From: JBLIRR01 sp049472395
GTDB lineage: Bacteria > SZUA-182 > DTGQ01 > JBLIRR01
DNA: 64,000 nt
Reading direction: 5' to 3'
Assembly: GCA_049472395.1 (NCBI GenBank)
Contig: JBLIRR010000012.1
Span: forward strand, 1 to 64,000
This document shows, one piece after another, positions 1-8,516 of the stretch. Below the pieces are notes generated by a model. It saw only the letters and a list, made by a program, of their open reading frames with translations, was not told the origin of the DNA and searched no databases. Within the stretch, counting starts at the first letter, position 1. Each line of letters starts with the position of its first letter. Both the position numbers and the translations under genes were made by a program.

Positions 1-611
1 CTTTTTACATGTTGGAGGATAGATACTTTATAGCCTCTGCGATTTTTATGTTTTCCTTTATAGTCATACACTTTTTTCGCAAATTCATAATGTGGAGAAT
101 CCTTGAAAATAATCTTTGTATCAGTGACATACATTCCACCCCGCATAAGCCCCAGCTTAAACAATTTTCTGATTATTTTCAGATGTAATCCTACTGTTAC
201 CTTATAGCCAAGGCTTTTTAGAAAATTACGGATTGTATCTTGGTGAATAGGCCTACTGCCATTTTCTTTTGTTCTTTTGCTATAGCCTTCATTAATGTGT
301 TGGATTGTAAAGCCAAGCTGTCGCATTACGTGATGGTCCTGAAATAAATATTTGAGATTATCATCAAATCGCAATCCGAAGAGAGGTTTGGCAAATGCAA
401 GCATAGTCAAAAGAAAAATAGGTATGCCACCATATCCTGCTGCCAATCCCAATTGAGCGAGCATGGTAAAAACACCAAACGCGATTAAGAATTGTATAAA
501 CTCATCCAGGTGTCCCCAACCACTTAAATATACATCGTCATACTTCTTCTGTCGTAGTTTTTCACGAACTATCTCTTGATTTCTGATTATAATTTTAGGC
601 TCGTTCTTCAT
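1..611 (-). CDS. DDE-type transposase, partial at left edge
   Basis: Reading the reverse strand from the ATG at 609-611 gives about 203 codons with no stop before the window edge, so the gene is 3'-truncated here. The N-terminal half is an alpha-helical, partly hydrophobic region. Further on come MYVTDTKIIFKD and RRGYKVSILQHV, which resemble the first catalytic Asp and the following strand of DDE transposases. That assignment is inference from motif resemblance. The exact IS family is not determined. The start codon sits inside a 13-bp inverted repeat (610-647), which could fold the 5' end of any read-in transcript. Whether the element is intact cannot be judged. Confidence 0.6.
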   Translation of the reverse strand, partial: MKNEPKIIIRNQEIVREKLRQKKYDDVYLSGWGHLDEFIQFLIAFGVFTMLAQLGLAAGYGGIPIFLLTMLAFAKPLFGLRFDDNLKYLFQDHHVMRQLGFTIQHINEGYSKRTKENGSRPIHQDTIRNFLKSLGYKVTVGLHLKIIRKLFKLGLMRGGMYVTDTKIIFKDSPHYEFAKKVYDYKGKHKNRRGYKVSILQHVK

Positions 612-647
612 AGTATCTCTGAGTCATAAGAATTTCAGAGATACTAT
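610..647. repeat. 13-bp perfect inverted repeat at the transposase start
   Basis: ATAGTATCTCTGA (610-622) is followed after 12 nt by its exact reverse complement (635-647). The left arm overlaps the ATG of the transposase. Such 5'-end hairpins in insertion sequences can hide the start codon in read-through transcripts; that role is inferred here. It could also be an IS end. Confidence 0.7.
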
Positions 648-789
648 ATTATATTTGAGAATATTTGTTCATTAGTAAAGATCTTATTCTTAAATTCAAA
701 TGGTTAGTTGATTTGCCCCCCCCTTTTTATAATAAATGCAATCTAGAATTGAGTTTCAAAATTTCTGAATATTATATTAGGGGAAAATT

Positions 790-1236
790 ATGGAAGAGAA
801 AAGTTAATGGAGTGATTTAACAAATGAACTAAGGGAGTTGATAAAACCTTTGTTCTCTGGGTCTCAAAACAGCAGAGGTTATGGTCGTCCACGAATAATA
901 AGCCCTCGTATTATTTTAAATGTAATATATTATTTAGCGCGAACTGGCTTTCAATGGCGAATGCTTCCTCATGATTTTCGAGATTGGAAAACAGTGTACC
1001 ATTATTTTAGGAAGAGGTGGAAGGATGGCACCTGGGAACGAATTTATAATAACTTGCATGTATGTATCCGATTGAAGTCATGACATGAGGGAGAACCGAG
1101 TAGTGGAACTATCGACAGTCAAAGCATGATAACCACTGGAGTATGTGGGCTCTGAGGATATGATGCTGGCAAGAAAATAAATGGTCGTAAGCGCCATATT
1201 ATAGTAAATATGATGGGGCTGCTTATTGCCCTTTAG
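790..1236 (+). pseudogene. IS5-family transposase, degraded
   Basis: One reading frame from ATG 790 to TAG 1234-1236 resembles an IS5-type transposase throughout. It has an N-terminal DUF4096-like part (GYGRPRIISPRIILNVIYYL, FQWRMLPHDF) and then the start of the DDE domain (GTIDSQS, GYDAGKKINGRKRHIIV). The frame is interrupted by TAA at 805-807, TGA at 1081-1083 and TGA at 1153-1155. The second TGA stands where GLRGYDAGKK is expected, consistent with a CGA-to-TGA change. The remainder of the catalytic domain after 1236 is missing. There are no frameshifts, so decay is by nonsense mutation plus 3' loss. It cannot encode an active transposase. Confidence 0.85.
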
Positions 1237-1783
1237 GCCTGAATAAAAAAATTTCTATGACCTATGCCTGTTATAAAGCGAAATCTGTACAAGAATTTCT
1301 TTTTCCCTTATTCTTGATGATAAATTGCCTGTTAACTGTGCCCATTCTATTTATTCTTTCTGCTTTAGGATACTTTGTCGCTGTTTTATACCCTCAAATT
1401 ATAGCTATTTTAATTAAGCTACACCAAGATGTGAACAAAATCTTCATTGATTTTTCTTTTAATCGTTATAATTTTTTGCCCCCTTTCAAATGTCGATATT
1501 GTTAAGGGATGTCGATTTCTCTTACAGTTTTCTATCTTTAATGGTTTTTTGCATCAAGTCCTTGTTTCTAAGGTACTATCATGTCATCTATCGTTCTCAA
1601 AATCTTCAAAGCGATAAATAATAGTCGGGATTCTTTACGAATAAATGATTTGTCATAATTAGATTTGGGATGCATTATGTGGCTCAGTACCAGAAAATTA
1701 TAGTTAAATACTCTAATGACCCAGGTTGGCCTGATTTATGCTTTTATTTCAAAATCATGATAAATATATTTGTATTTATAGAT
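1237..1783. other. AT-rich intergenic, no supported gene
   Basis: This stretch follows the broken IS5 element. The only open frame (1257-1505) is a hydrophobic 82-residue stretch with no ribosome binding site and no recognisable domain. I see no RNA gene or strong repeat in it. Confidence 0.5.
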
Positions 1784-1813
1784 TTCACATAAAAAGAAAC
1801 CAATAATTATAAT
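1784..1813 (+). promoter_or_regulatory. Putative sigma-70 promoter for the PEP-CTERM gene
   Basis: TTCACA (1784-1789) and TATAAT (1808-1813) are separated by 18 nt and lie 28 nt upstream of the start codon. The -10 is consensus and the -35 matches 4 of 6. No operator is evident. Confidence 0.5.
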
Positions 1814-1841
1814 TAATGTTTCAAAAAAAGGGAGGAATAAA

Positions 1842-2711
1842 ATGGTGAAGAGAAGAAAGTGTCTAAATATTCATAGATTCAGTGTTATGTTCTCTAATTT
1901 TGATAAGAGGCCAGAAAGAAATTCTCTATTTCTTGCAGTGGTTCTAATTTTAGCCTTGCTTTTTGTTTTACCAGCGCGGGTCCATGCAACGCCGATGATG
2001 GTTGAGCTAACGTCCACGGCCATGGGTCTCCCCGGCAACACGAATTTGGGTGTCGGGCCTATCGTGGTCGATTCTTCCCTCTCACTCGAGGCGCTTTGGG
2101 GGATAGGAGACGATAACCCAGGCGGCACTGTCGGTACTGTGTGGTTCGACTCTAAAGGTGCTGGTGTACAGTCAAACATAGAAAAAATAAAAGATGGTGT
2201 CGTTGAGATTGATGATTTTGACAATGTTAAATATGAGGGCTCCAAGCATATTTCAGGAGGAGGCGATCATGGCAAGGAAACTCTTATTATGAATTTCACG
2301 TATGCAATAGTTCCAGATTCACTAGTGTTGTATCTTACGGATTTCGAAGAAGAGAAAACAGAAGATAAAGATGGGAATCCCCTCGATCCTGTAGACCCCA
2401 AAGATGACGTCTGTTTGTTTCTGGATATTTTCCCAAACGGCACCCACATACCTACAACAACCATTGAAGCGGCCTTTTCGCAAGGGGACGATAAGACTTA
2501 CATTATTGATCTCTCTCATGAAGACTTAATTCCTTTCTTGAGCGGGATTGATTCTCTCAATGCAGTGAGTGTAAGGTCTGATATTGATGATAGTCACTTT
2601 TTTGTCAACAGAGTTGCATTTAATACCATTCCAGAACCAGCAATTATGCTCCTTCTCGGCTTCGGATTAATTGGTCTGGGGGTGTTAAAGAAGAAATCTA
2701 CAAAGAGTTGA
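1842..2711 (+). CDS. PEP-CTERM sorted exported protein
   Basis: A 289-residue exported protein of unknown role. The N-terminus has a long positively charged extension, then a hydrophobic signal segment (about residues 28-48) ending in VHA. The C-terminus carries a textbook PEP-CTERM signal: IPEPAIMLLLGFGLIGLG followed by KKKSTKS. In known systems this tripartite signal is processed by exosortase, usually in bacteria making exopolysaccharide; no exosortase lies in this window. A strong GGGAGG Shine-Dalgarno stands 7 nt before the ATG. The middle is acidic, with a stretch rich in Asp and Glu, and has no recognised domain. The base composition of its early coding part is more GC-rich than its flanks, which may indicate transfer. 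Confidence 0.85.
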   Translation: MVKRRKCLNIHRFSVMFSNFDKRPERNSLFLAVVLILALLFVLPARVHATPMMVELTSTAMGLPGNTNLGVGPIVVDSSLSLEALWGIGDDNPGGTVGTVWFDSKGAGVQSNIEKIKDGVVEIDDFDNVKYEGSKHISGGGDHGKETLIMNFTYAIVPDSLVLYLTDFEEEKTEDKDGNPLDPVDPKDDVCLFLDIFPNGTHIPTTTIEAAFSQGDDKTYIIDLSHEDLIPFLSGIDSLNAVSVRSDIDDSHFFVNRVAFNTIPEPAIMLLLGFGLIGLGVLKKKSTKS

Positions 2712-2909
2712 GGGAATAAATACAAGAGTTAGCTGAAATAAATCAAAGGCAGGAGCGAGGAAGAGTGTCCTATCTTTTTTTTGTCTTTCTTCAACAAATA
2801 GGACAAGATGGGTGAAGGGAGAGTATCATTATAAATGTTGAGCCTCCTATTGATTATCTGATGGAGTTGAGGGCAGAATGGCTTCGAACGCCACGTATCA
2901 AACCTCTCA

Positions 2910-5900
2910 CTATTTACCTTGAAGTGTCAAGGCCTTTTTAAGGTTGTTATATGCGTCCACAAAGTCAGGCCTTAATTGTAGCGCTTCTCGAAAATGGACA
3001 AGAGCATCCTTAATATTTCCTTTACGGGCTAAAGTAACGCCTAATGTGTTGTGCGCATCCGCATACTCTGGATTTATTCTCAATGCTTCAGACAAGTGGC
3101 TAAACGCCTCATTAAGCCTATTTTGTATTATGAGGACAGCACCCAGAAAGGTGTGTGCCTCTGCATATTCTGTATTTATCCGCAACGCCGCAGAATAATG
3201 GCTAATCGCCTCATCAAGCTTACCTTGCTTTGTCATGACAACGCCCATGTTGTAATGCGCCTCTGTATACTCCGGGTTTATCCGCAACGCCTTAGAAAAA
3301 TGACTGATCGCCTCATCGAACTTACCCTGCTTTGTCAGGGCAACACCTATGTTGGTATGTGCATCTGCATACTCTGGATTTATCCTCAATGCCTCAGAAA
3401 AATGGCTAAACGCCCTATCTAACTTTCCTAGCTTTGTCAGGGCGACACCCAGGTTATTGTGCGCATCTGCATACTCTGGATTTATCCTCAATGCCTCAGA
3501 AAAATGACTTATTGCCTCATCAAGCTTGCCTTGCTTTGTCAGGACAATGCCTATTTTGCTGTGCGCATCTACATACTCTGGATTTATCCTCAATGCCTCA
3601 GAAAAATGGCTGATGGCTTCAGACGCCATACCTTTTAGTTTGTAAAGAGTGCCGAGATAAGAGTGTGAAGCTAACCTGTCAGGTGAAAGATCGATCTTGT
3701 TTTGTATAGTATCTATCTGAGCTGAAAGACATCGCTGCTTTAGTTCATTATCTCTGATGAAGGAATAATCTAACTCATTCTCGGCACAATATCTTTCCAT
3801 AAGGTTAAAGAATCGCTCTTTTTGCAATGATGTGACTTTCGACAGGTCAACCATATCCCTGAACGGAGTGAAAAGAGAAAGTGCATACGCTGCAAAATCT
3901 ATCTGATCATCAACATTCTGTGTGATTTGTTGAATTATATCCTGTGTGGTGCTTCTATGGCCTATCCTTTTATGTAACTGAACATTTTTAGATATCTGGA
4001 CGTCACGGCAATACATAAGTTTTGGTGCGGCAAATTCAAGCCTGGGCCGATTATCTGTGTTAATCTCTCCTTGTCCGAAGAGCTCGTGCAGATCTTCAGA
4101 AACAATCAACCTATAGAGCAGTTTGGGGTTTGTGAGAGCCACATTTCTTGATTTTCTGGCATAAACGAGCTTTTGTTCTGCATATTTCAGTTCCAACCTG
4201 TTTTTACCCTTAAATCCAATCAGCAGATAATCTCCTCCTCTTCTGGATGGATCAGTGAAGACTAAAAGGTTGTTTGGAAAGACCCGGGCAAAGGTGCGGC
4301 CAACAATAGCAAAAGTTTCCCAATCCATCTGATAAGAATGCATCCATTGAACAAATATACCATCATCATTAAGCCTCTCTTTTGCCAAAGAAAAAAAATT
4401 TTTAGTGAAAAGAGCGGCAAGACCAGCCATCCAAGGATTGGACGGCTCGGAAATAATTACATCGTAGTTTTGTCTGGTGAGCTGCAGGTGCGCTCGCCCG
4501 TCCTGAATAATAAGGTGTGTTTTGGGATCTGAAAGTACCTTATTGTTCCATGGAATAAAAATATTACTTCCCGCAACCACCTGATCGCTAATTTCAAGGA
4601 TATCAAGTTGCTCGACAGGATAATAGAGCACCTCTCCAGCCGTTATGCCACTTGCCAGCCCCAGCACCATAACCGCTTTGGGATCCTTGTGAAAGAGCAT
4701 CGGGAGATGTGCTAAGAGGGTTTGCGTCGTCATGTCCCCATGTGATGTAGCATCTGCTTTTCCGCTGTTCGCCATCACATAGTGAATGTTGCCGAATGCA
4801 TCCGCGGATTTTACCACTGTGGTAAAACCGCCTATTCCGTCTCCGTAATATACGAGCTCTCCCTTTGTTTCTGACCTTGCCAGGATCTTTGATCCATGGA
4901 AAAGGGATTCAAGCCAGCCGGTGCTTGTAATATCTGCCCTAATTTTTTGAAAACGATGATATTTGCCATTCGAAAGCTGGCGATGATTCCACTCAGGATA
5001 ATAAAAGCATAGAATAAGCCCTGCCAGGGCTAGTGCTGTAATCATGCTAAACCGCACTATACTTTTCTTTCTGTTTTTAAGCATTATTCCTGCAATTACA
5101 AGGGAAGTGATAATCTGCACACACACAATTATCGAAAGGCCTAATTCCTTACCGGCAAAGGGTATAATTAAAAAACCCGCACACAATGAACCTAAGAGTG
5201 AACCGGCAGTATTGAGCATGTATGCAAAGCCTATGGATCTGCCAACTTCTGAGACAGACTGAGTGTAAATTTTTACAACTAGAGGAAAGGCCGCGCCAAA
5301 ATAAAGCGTTGGTAGAATCATAAATGTGAAAAGAATAGATGCGTTTACCAAGCTCAGCAGCCCGAACTGGTCTTTAAAGGTAAAAATCACCTTTGCAAAA
5401 AACAATTGACTGCCACCGAGGAGCTGGCTGATACCCAGGACAAGTAACGCTGCGGTTATCTCTGTGAAGAGTAAGAGCCATATGCATTTTTTTACTTTAT
5501 CTGCAAAATATCCAAAGATTATACTACCCAGCGCCAGGCCCGTAATGAAAGTCACAAGCACAATGGTAAATGAATATGTGGTAGGGCCAACAAGCAAGCC
5601 GAGCAGCTTTGTCCATATTACCTCGCAAGCCATAGCGCAAAAACCGGACACAACGAAAATGACCAGCGCGCATTTCCCTTCTAAATGATATCCCGGCTGT
5701 ACATTTCCTGTTTTATCTTCACGTGGCATTTCCTTTGAACCTATAGTTTCTTGCATTGTACCCGCATACAGTATTTTAGCCTTATAACTGACCAACACAC
5801 ATGATATGCCGATTATACAGTTTACCAATACGGCAAAAACCAACGTGCCCAAAACACCCCAAAGGCTTATGAGCCAGAAACCACATATCAGGGCGCCGAA

Positions 5901-6443
5901 GGCTGCACCTATAGTATTCAATCCATACAGCACTCCTGCATGTGTGCCAAGGTGAGAAAGTCTGGCGACATAAAACCTGCATAAGATCGGGAGCGTGGCT
6001 CCCATACAGATTACAGGAATAGACAAAATGACTGAGCAGACAATAAAAGTAAGAAGGTTATAGGTGATAAAGTGGCTGTAAAGCCCATTATAGAGTATAG
6101 CCTGAAACGGCTTAAAAGCTTTGAGCAACAGGGGAATTAGCATAGCATAAATTCCTATTGCCATCTCAAGCATTCCGAAAATCTTTACTAATCCTAGTGG
6201 CTCCTTGATACGATCTATGAGCAAGCCAGCTAAATAGCTCCCCAGACCCAGGCCGCCCATGAAAATAGTTATAATGATGCAGACAGCAAAAGGTGCACTG
6301 CCAATAATTTCCACAATCATCCTCATCCACAGAATTTCATATATCAAGCCGGTAAGACCTGAGAGGAAAAAACAGTAGAGAACAAAGAGAAATGTTATAT
6401 TGGCTGCATTATGTGAAATCTTCTCTTTAGCCATTCTTATCAT
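2910..6443 (-). CDS. MFS transporter/spermidine-synthase-like fusion with TPR tail
   Basis: An 1177-residue, three-part protein. Residues 1 to about 470 are a multi-pass membrane region of the fused MFS/spermidine synthase type. Residues about 520-790 are a spermidine-synthase-like Rossmann fold, with a glycine-rich SAM-site-like stretch VLGLASGITAGE near 593 and ISEPSNPWMAG near 662. Residues 926-1163 are seven tandem 34-residue TPRs. In the family the enzymatic domain resembles aminopropyltransferases, but the substrate of these membrane fusions is generally unproven. The TPR tail suggests a protein partner (inference). The start ATG at 6443 lacks a clear ribosome binding site, and ATG 6434 is an alternative. 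It stands alone between convergent and divergent neighbours. Confidence 0.85.
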   Translation of the reverse strand: MIRMAKEKISHNAANITFLFVLYCFFLSGLTGLIYEILWMRMIVEIIGSAPFAVCIIITIFMGGLGLGSYLAGLLIDRIKEPLGLVKIFGMLEMAIGIYAMLIPLLLKAFKPFQAILYNGLYSHFITYNLLTFIVCSVILSIPVICMGATLPILCRFYVARLSHLGTHAGVLYGLNTIGAAFGALICGFWLISLWGVLGTLVFAVLVNCIIGISCVLVSYKAKILYAGTMQETIGSKEMPREDKTGNVQPGYHLEGKCALVIFVVSGFCAMACEVIWTKLLGLLVGPTTYSFTIVLVTFITGLALGSIIFGYFADKVKKCIWLLLFTEITAALLVLGISQLLGGSQLFFAKVIFTFKDQFGLLSLVNASILFTFMILPTLYFGAAFPLVVKIYTQSVSEVGRSIGFAYMLNTAGSLLGSLCAGFLIIPFAGKELGLSIIVCVQIITSLVIAGIMLKNRKKSIVRFSMITALALAGLILCFYYPEWNHRQLSNGKYHRFQKIRADITSTGWLESLFHGSKILARSETKGELVYYGDGIGGFTTVVKSADAFGNIHYVMANSGKADATSHGDMTTQTLLAHLPMLFHKDPKAVMVLGLASGITAGEVLYYPVEQLDILEISDQVVAGSNIFIPWNNKVLSDPKTHLIIQDGRAHLQLTRQNYDVIISEPSNPWMAGLAALFTKNFFSLAKERLNDDGIFVQWMHSYQMDWETFAIVGRTFARVFPNNLLVFTDPSRRGGDYLLIGFKGKNRLELKYAEQKLVYARKSRNVALTNPKLLYRLIVSEDLHELFGQGEINTDNRPRLEFAAPKLMYCRDVQISKNVQLHKRIGHRSTTQDIIQQITQNVDDQIDFAAYALSLFTPFRDMVDLSKVTSLQKERFFNLMERYCAENELDYSFIRDNELKQRCLSAQIDTIQNKIDLSPDRLASHSYLGTLYKLKGMASEAISHFSEALRINPEYVDAHSKIGIVLTKQGKLDEAISHFSEALRINPEYADAHNNLGVALTKLGKLDRAFSHFSEALRINPEYADAHTNIGVALTKQGKFDEAISHFSKALRINPEYTEAHYNMGVVMTKQGKLDEAISHYSAALRINTEYAEAHTFLGAVLIIQNRLNEAFSHLSEALRINPEYADAHNTLGVTLARKGNIKDALVHFREALQLRPDFVDAYNNLKKALTLQGK
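2955..3668 (-). repeat. Seven tandem 102-bp TPR-coding repeats
   Basis: Seven consecutive 34-codon units encode the TPR tail. Each ends in a close variant of ALRINPEYAD. High nucleotide similarity between units suggests recent tandem expansion and makes the copy number prone to change or misassembly. Confidence 0.85.
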
Positions 6444-6663
6444 AGTGCTTAGTTAGAGGAATCTGTTTTCTCTTGTGAGAACAGTTTTTGATTTAAAGAT
6501 TATGGAAATTGCGTTTCGATTTATAAAAGATTATACGAAAAAATGTGAGAAAAGTAAAATTATTTCTAATGGAGGCACTAATAAATTCCGCTGATGAAAA
6601 TTTTCATGAATCACACGAGGCAAAGAAGGCCTTGGAAAAAAGTGGTAAGGAGAACTTAAAATA

Positions 6664-8097
6664 TCAGAATGAAATAGGGTATGCGCTTATGAGGCTGATA
6701 GATATTTGGTTCCGCCTGAGATCATCCGTATTATCAGTCGTTTCTGTATAGGTATTATCTATAGTGAGTGTGAGCCATCGCTTCAAGACCCAGACGAGGC
6801 GGATTATAGCCCGCTTATTTTTAAATTTGGCTGATTTGTCCCATGATTCCCTTTCTGTATATGAGCCATTAAGGGTAAGTGTAAGAGCGCGAGTAATAGA
6901 GAAAGAAAATCCAATCATCGTATACCACAGGTCATCTTTCCTATGGCTGGGATTATTTCCCCTGAAAAATTTATCCTCACGAAAGCGTACACTGGTGGAC
7001 AGGTTAATGTTTTCGGTCAAAAGGTAATTGAAAGAACCTTCGGTCTGTGTATATTCTGACGCGCCGAGGTCATCCACGGAAAAGTAATCCTCATCATATC
7101 CTCCGCTTCCTTCGATGTTAAATGTGGCCCTTTCCCAACGAGTAGTTATGGCGGCACTGAAAGTGCTGCCTTTTTTTTTGCCACCAGTAAGTATATCCTT
7201 TTCAAAGTGCCCTCCCTCAGTAGTAATAATTGTATTCGGACTCAACGCCAGCTCAAGGCCCAGAGCGCCTTGATGCACACGGTAATCATCTGTGTTGATG
7301 GTCCAATCATTTTTATCAAAATCTTGATAAAGAAACTCGTACCTTGTAAATAGACGATGAGAGGGACCCCATCGGTAGTTGAGGGTGAGGGCTCCTTCAT
7401 AATGATAGAAATTATCCATGCTTTCGTTCCAGCTTGAAGTCTGTGGCTCTTTAAATTTCCCCCTCGTAACACTCGATGCCACGCTTATGCCACACTGGCG
7501 AGTAAACCAGGTATCTAAATTGAGAAAACCCTCATGACGAAGGCTATCCTCAGAAGATGCTGTGTCGCTATAGAGATAGTCATTTCTGTAGCCAAAGCCC
7601 AGGCTATCCTCGGCGCCAAACAGATAAGAGAAGTTGACCTCTCCGTTATTTCGGTTATAGATATAGTGTTCCCTTAGGCTTTCTGCGACCTGACTCTCAT
7701 AGAGAGGCTCTTCCGATTCCCTATAGGTATCTCTAAGCTCTAATCTAAAATGGCGGCCCAAATTCTGCTCCCATACACTCGCTGCCTGGTGTCTGGTGGA
7801 ATTTCTATAAGAATTATAATGATAGCGAGGAAGCTCTAGATTATAATCAATGCTTGCGTGAGTTTTTGGAGACTCAAGCTCAAGCAAAAGCCCTGGTGAG
7901 AAAGTTGTAGACCAATCAAAATCATCATCTTGGGGAGTATACTGCCCACTTGTATCTTCATACTGACTGCCTAAAGAGATTCTTGGGGTAAGGGTCGTTT
8001 TCATAGCGATACCTTGCAAGGGAATAACTACTATGGATAATGTTAAAGAGGTAAGAAAGAATATCGAAGATGTATGTTTTAGAAGCGCTCGGCTCAT
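6664..8097 (-). CDS. Outer-membrane beta-barrel protein
   Basis: A 477-residue protein starting with a signal peptide (about residues 1-31, hydrophobic core IFFLTSLTLSIVVIPL). The rest is a series of alternating-polarity beta strands rich in aromatic residues and Arg/Glu, with SxxNY and RYxFxYxDF-like strands. It ends in a C-terminal phenylalanine (SAYPISF), the usual signal for BAM-dependent outer-membrane insertion. The length and pattern match the putative beta-barrel porin-2 type proteins often found near exopolysaccharide and PEP-CTERM loci. That link is from family knowledge; the PEP-CTERM gene is about 4 kb away. The substrate is unknown. Confidence 0.75.
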   Translation of the reverse strand: MSRALLKHTSSIFFLTSLTLSIVVIPLQGIAMKTTLTPRISLGSQYEDTSGQYTPQDDDFDWSTTFSPGLLLELESPKTHASIDYNLELPRYHYNSYRNSTRHQAASVWEQNLGRHFRLELRDTYRESEEPLYESQVAESLREHYIYNRNNGEVNFSYLFGAEDSLGFGYRNDYLYSDTASSEDSLRHEGFLNLDTWFTRQCGISVASSVTRGKFKEPQTSSWNESMDNFYHYEGALTLNYRWGPSHRLFTRYEFLYQDFDKNDWTINTDDYRVHQGALGLELALSPNTIITTEGGHFEKDILTGGKKKGSTFSAAITTRWERATFNIEGSGGYDEDYFSVDDLGASEYTQTEGSFNYLLTENINLSTSVRFREDKFFRGNNPSHRKDDLWYTMIGFSFSITRALTLTLNGSYTERESWDKSAKFKNKRAIIRLVWVLKRWLTLTIDNTYTETTDNTDDLRRNQISISLISAYPISF

Positions 8098-8516
8098 TCT
8101 TCTCTCGATCCTCTGTTATATGTGTGTATTATTTCAACCTGTGCAATTAACTATTTTAGACAGGATAACAGGATTGACATGATAATTTTTAAGTTCTGCT
8201 TATCATTTATTATAATTGCTATATTATACTAAATAAGGTCATTATGTAAGCTTTTTAAATATAATTCCCTAGTGAATTTGACCTCCCCCAACTTGTGGAA
8301 AATATTTTTGATTAACTAGATTTATATCATGTTGATCCTGTTATCCTGTCAAATATTTTTATTTAGGGTATTAGAATTCTAATTGCATTAGGTTGTATTA
8401 TTTCAGAACTAGACTATAATAAATAAAATAAGCATAAAAGTCAAGAGAGAAATTAGACTCACTAATAAATGAGTAATAATGTCCCTCGGACAGTCTAAAT
8501 GATAGCGCATAGTGCT
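8098..8516. other. Intergenic with inverted GACAGGAT repeat pair
   Basis: This gap lies upstream of the beta-barrel gene and downstream of the BrkB gene. It holds two oppositely oriented copies of a 26-nt repeat described separately. Otherwise it is AT-rich with no supported coding frame. Confidence 0.6.
8159..8350. repeat. Inverted repeat element with GACAGGATAACAGGAT arms
   Basis: The left arm (8159-8184) and the right arm (8325-8350, opposite orientation) match over 26 nt with two differences. They share the core GACAGGATAACAGGAT, then ACATGATA. The arms enclose about 140 nt. The same core recurs at 15603-15663, so this is a dispersed repeat family, possibly a miniature element. Confidence 0.75.

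Noticed and set aside
1257..1505. Hydrophobic 82-residue open frame
   Set aside because: No ribosome site, no domain, AT-rich codons after IS debris; probably chance.
2766..2805. Terminator after the PEP-CTERM gene
   Set aside because: The 8-bp arms are 24 nt apart with the T-run inside the loop; not a convincing terminator.
6545..6751. 68-residue open frame before the beta-barrel gene
   Set aside because: Overlaps the 3' end of the real reverse-strand gene, and its end is antisense to it; no supporting motif.
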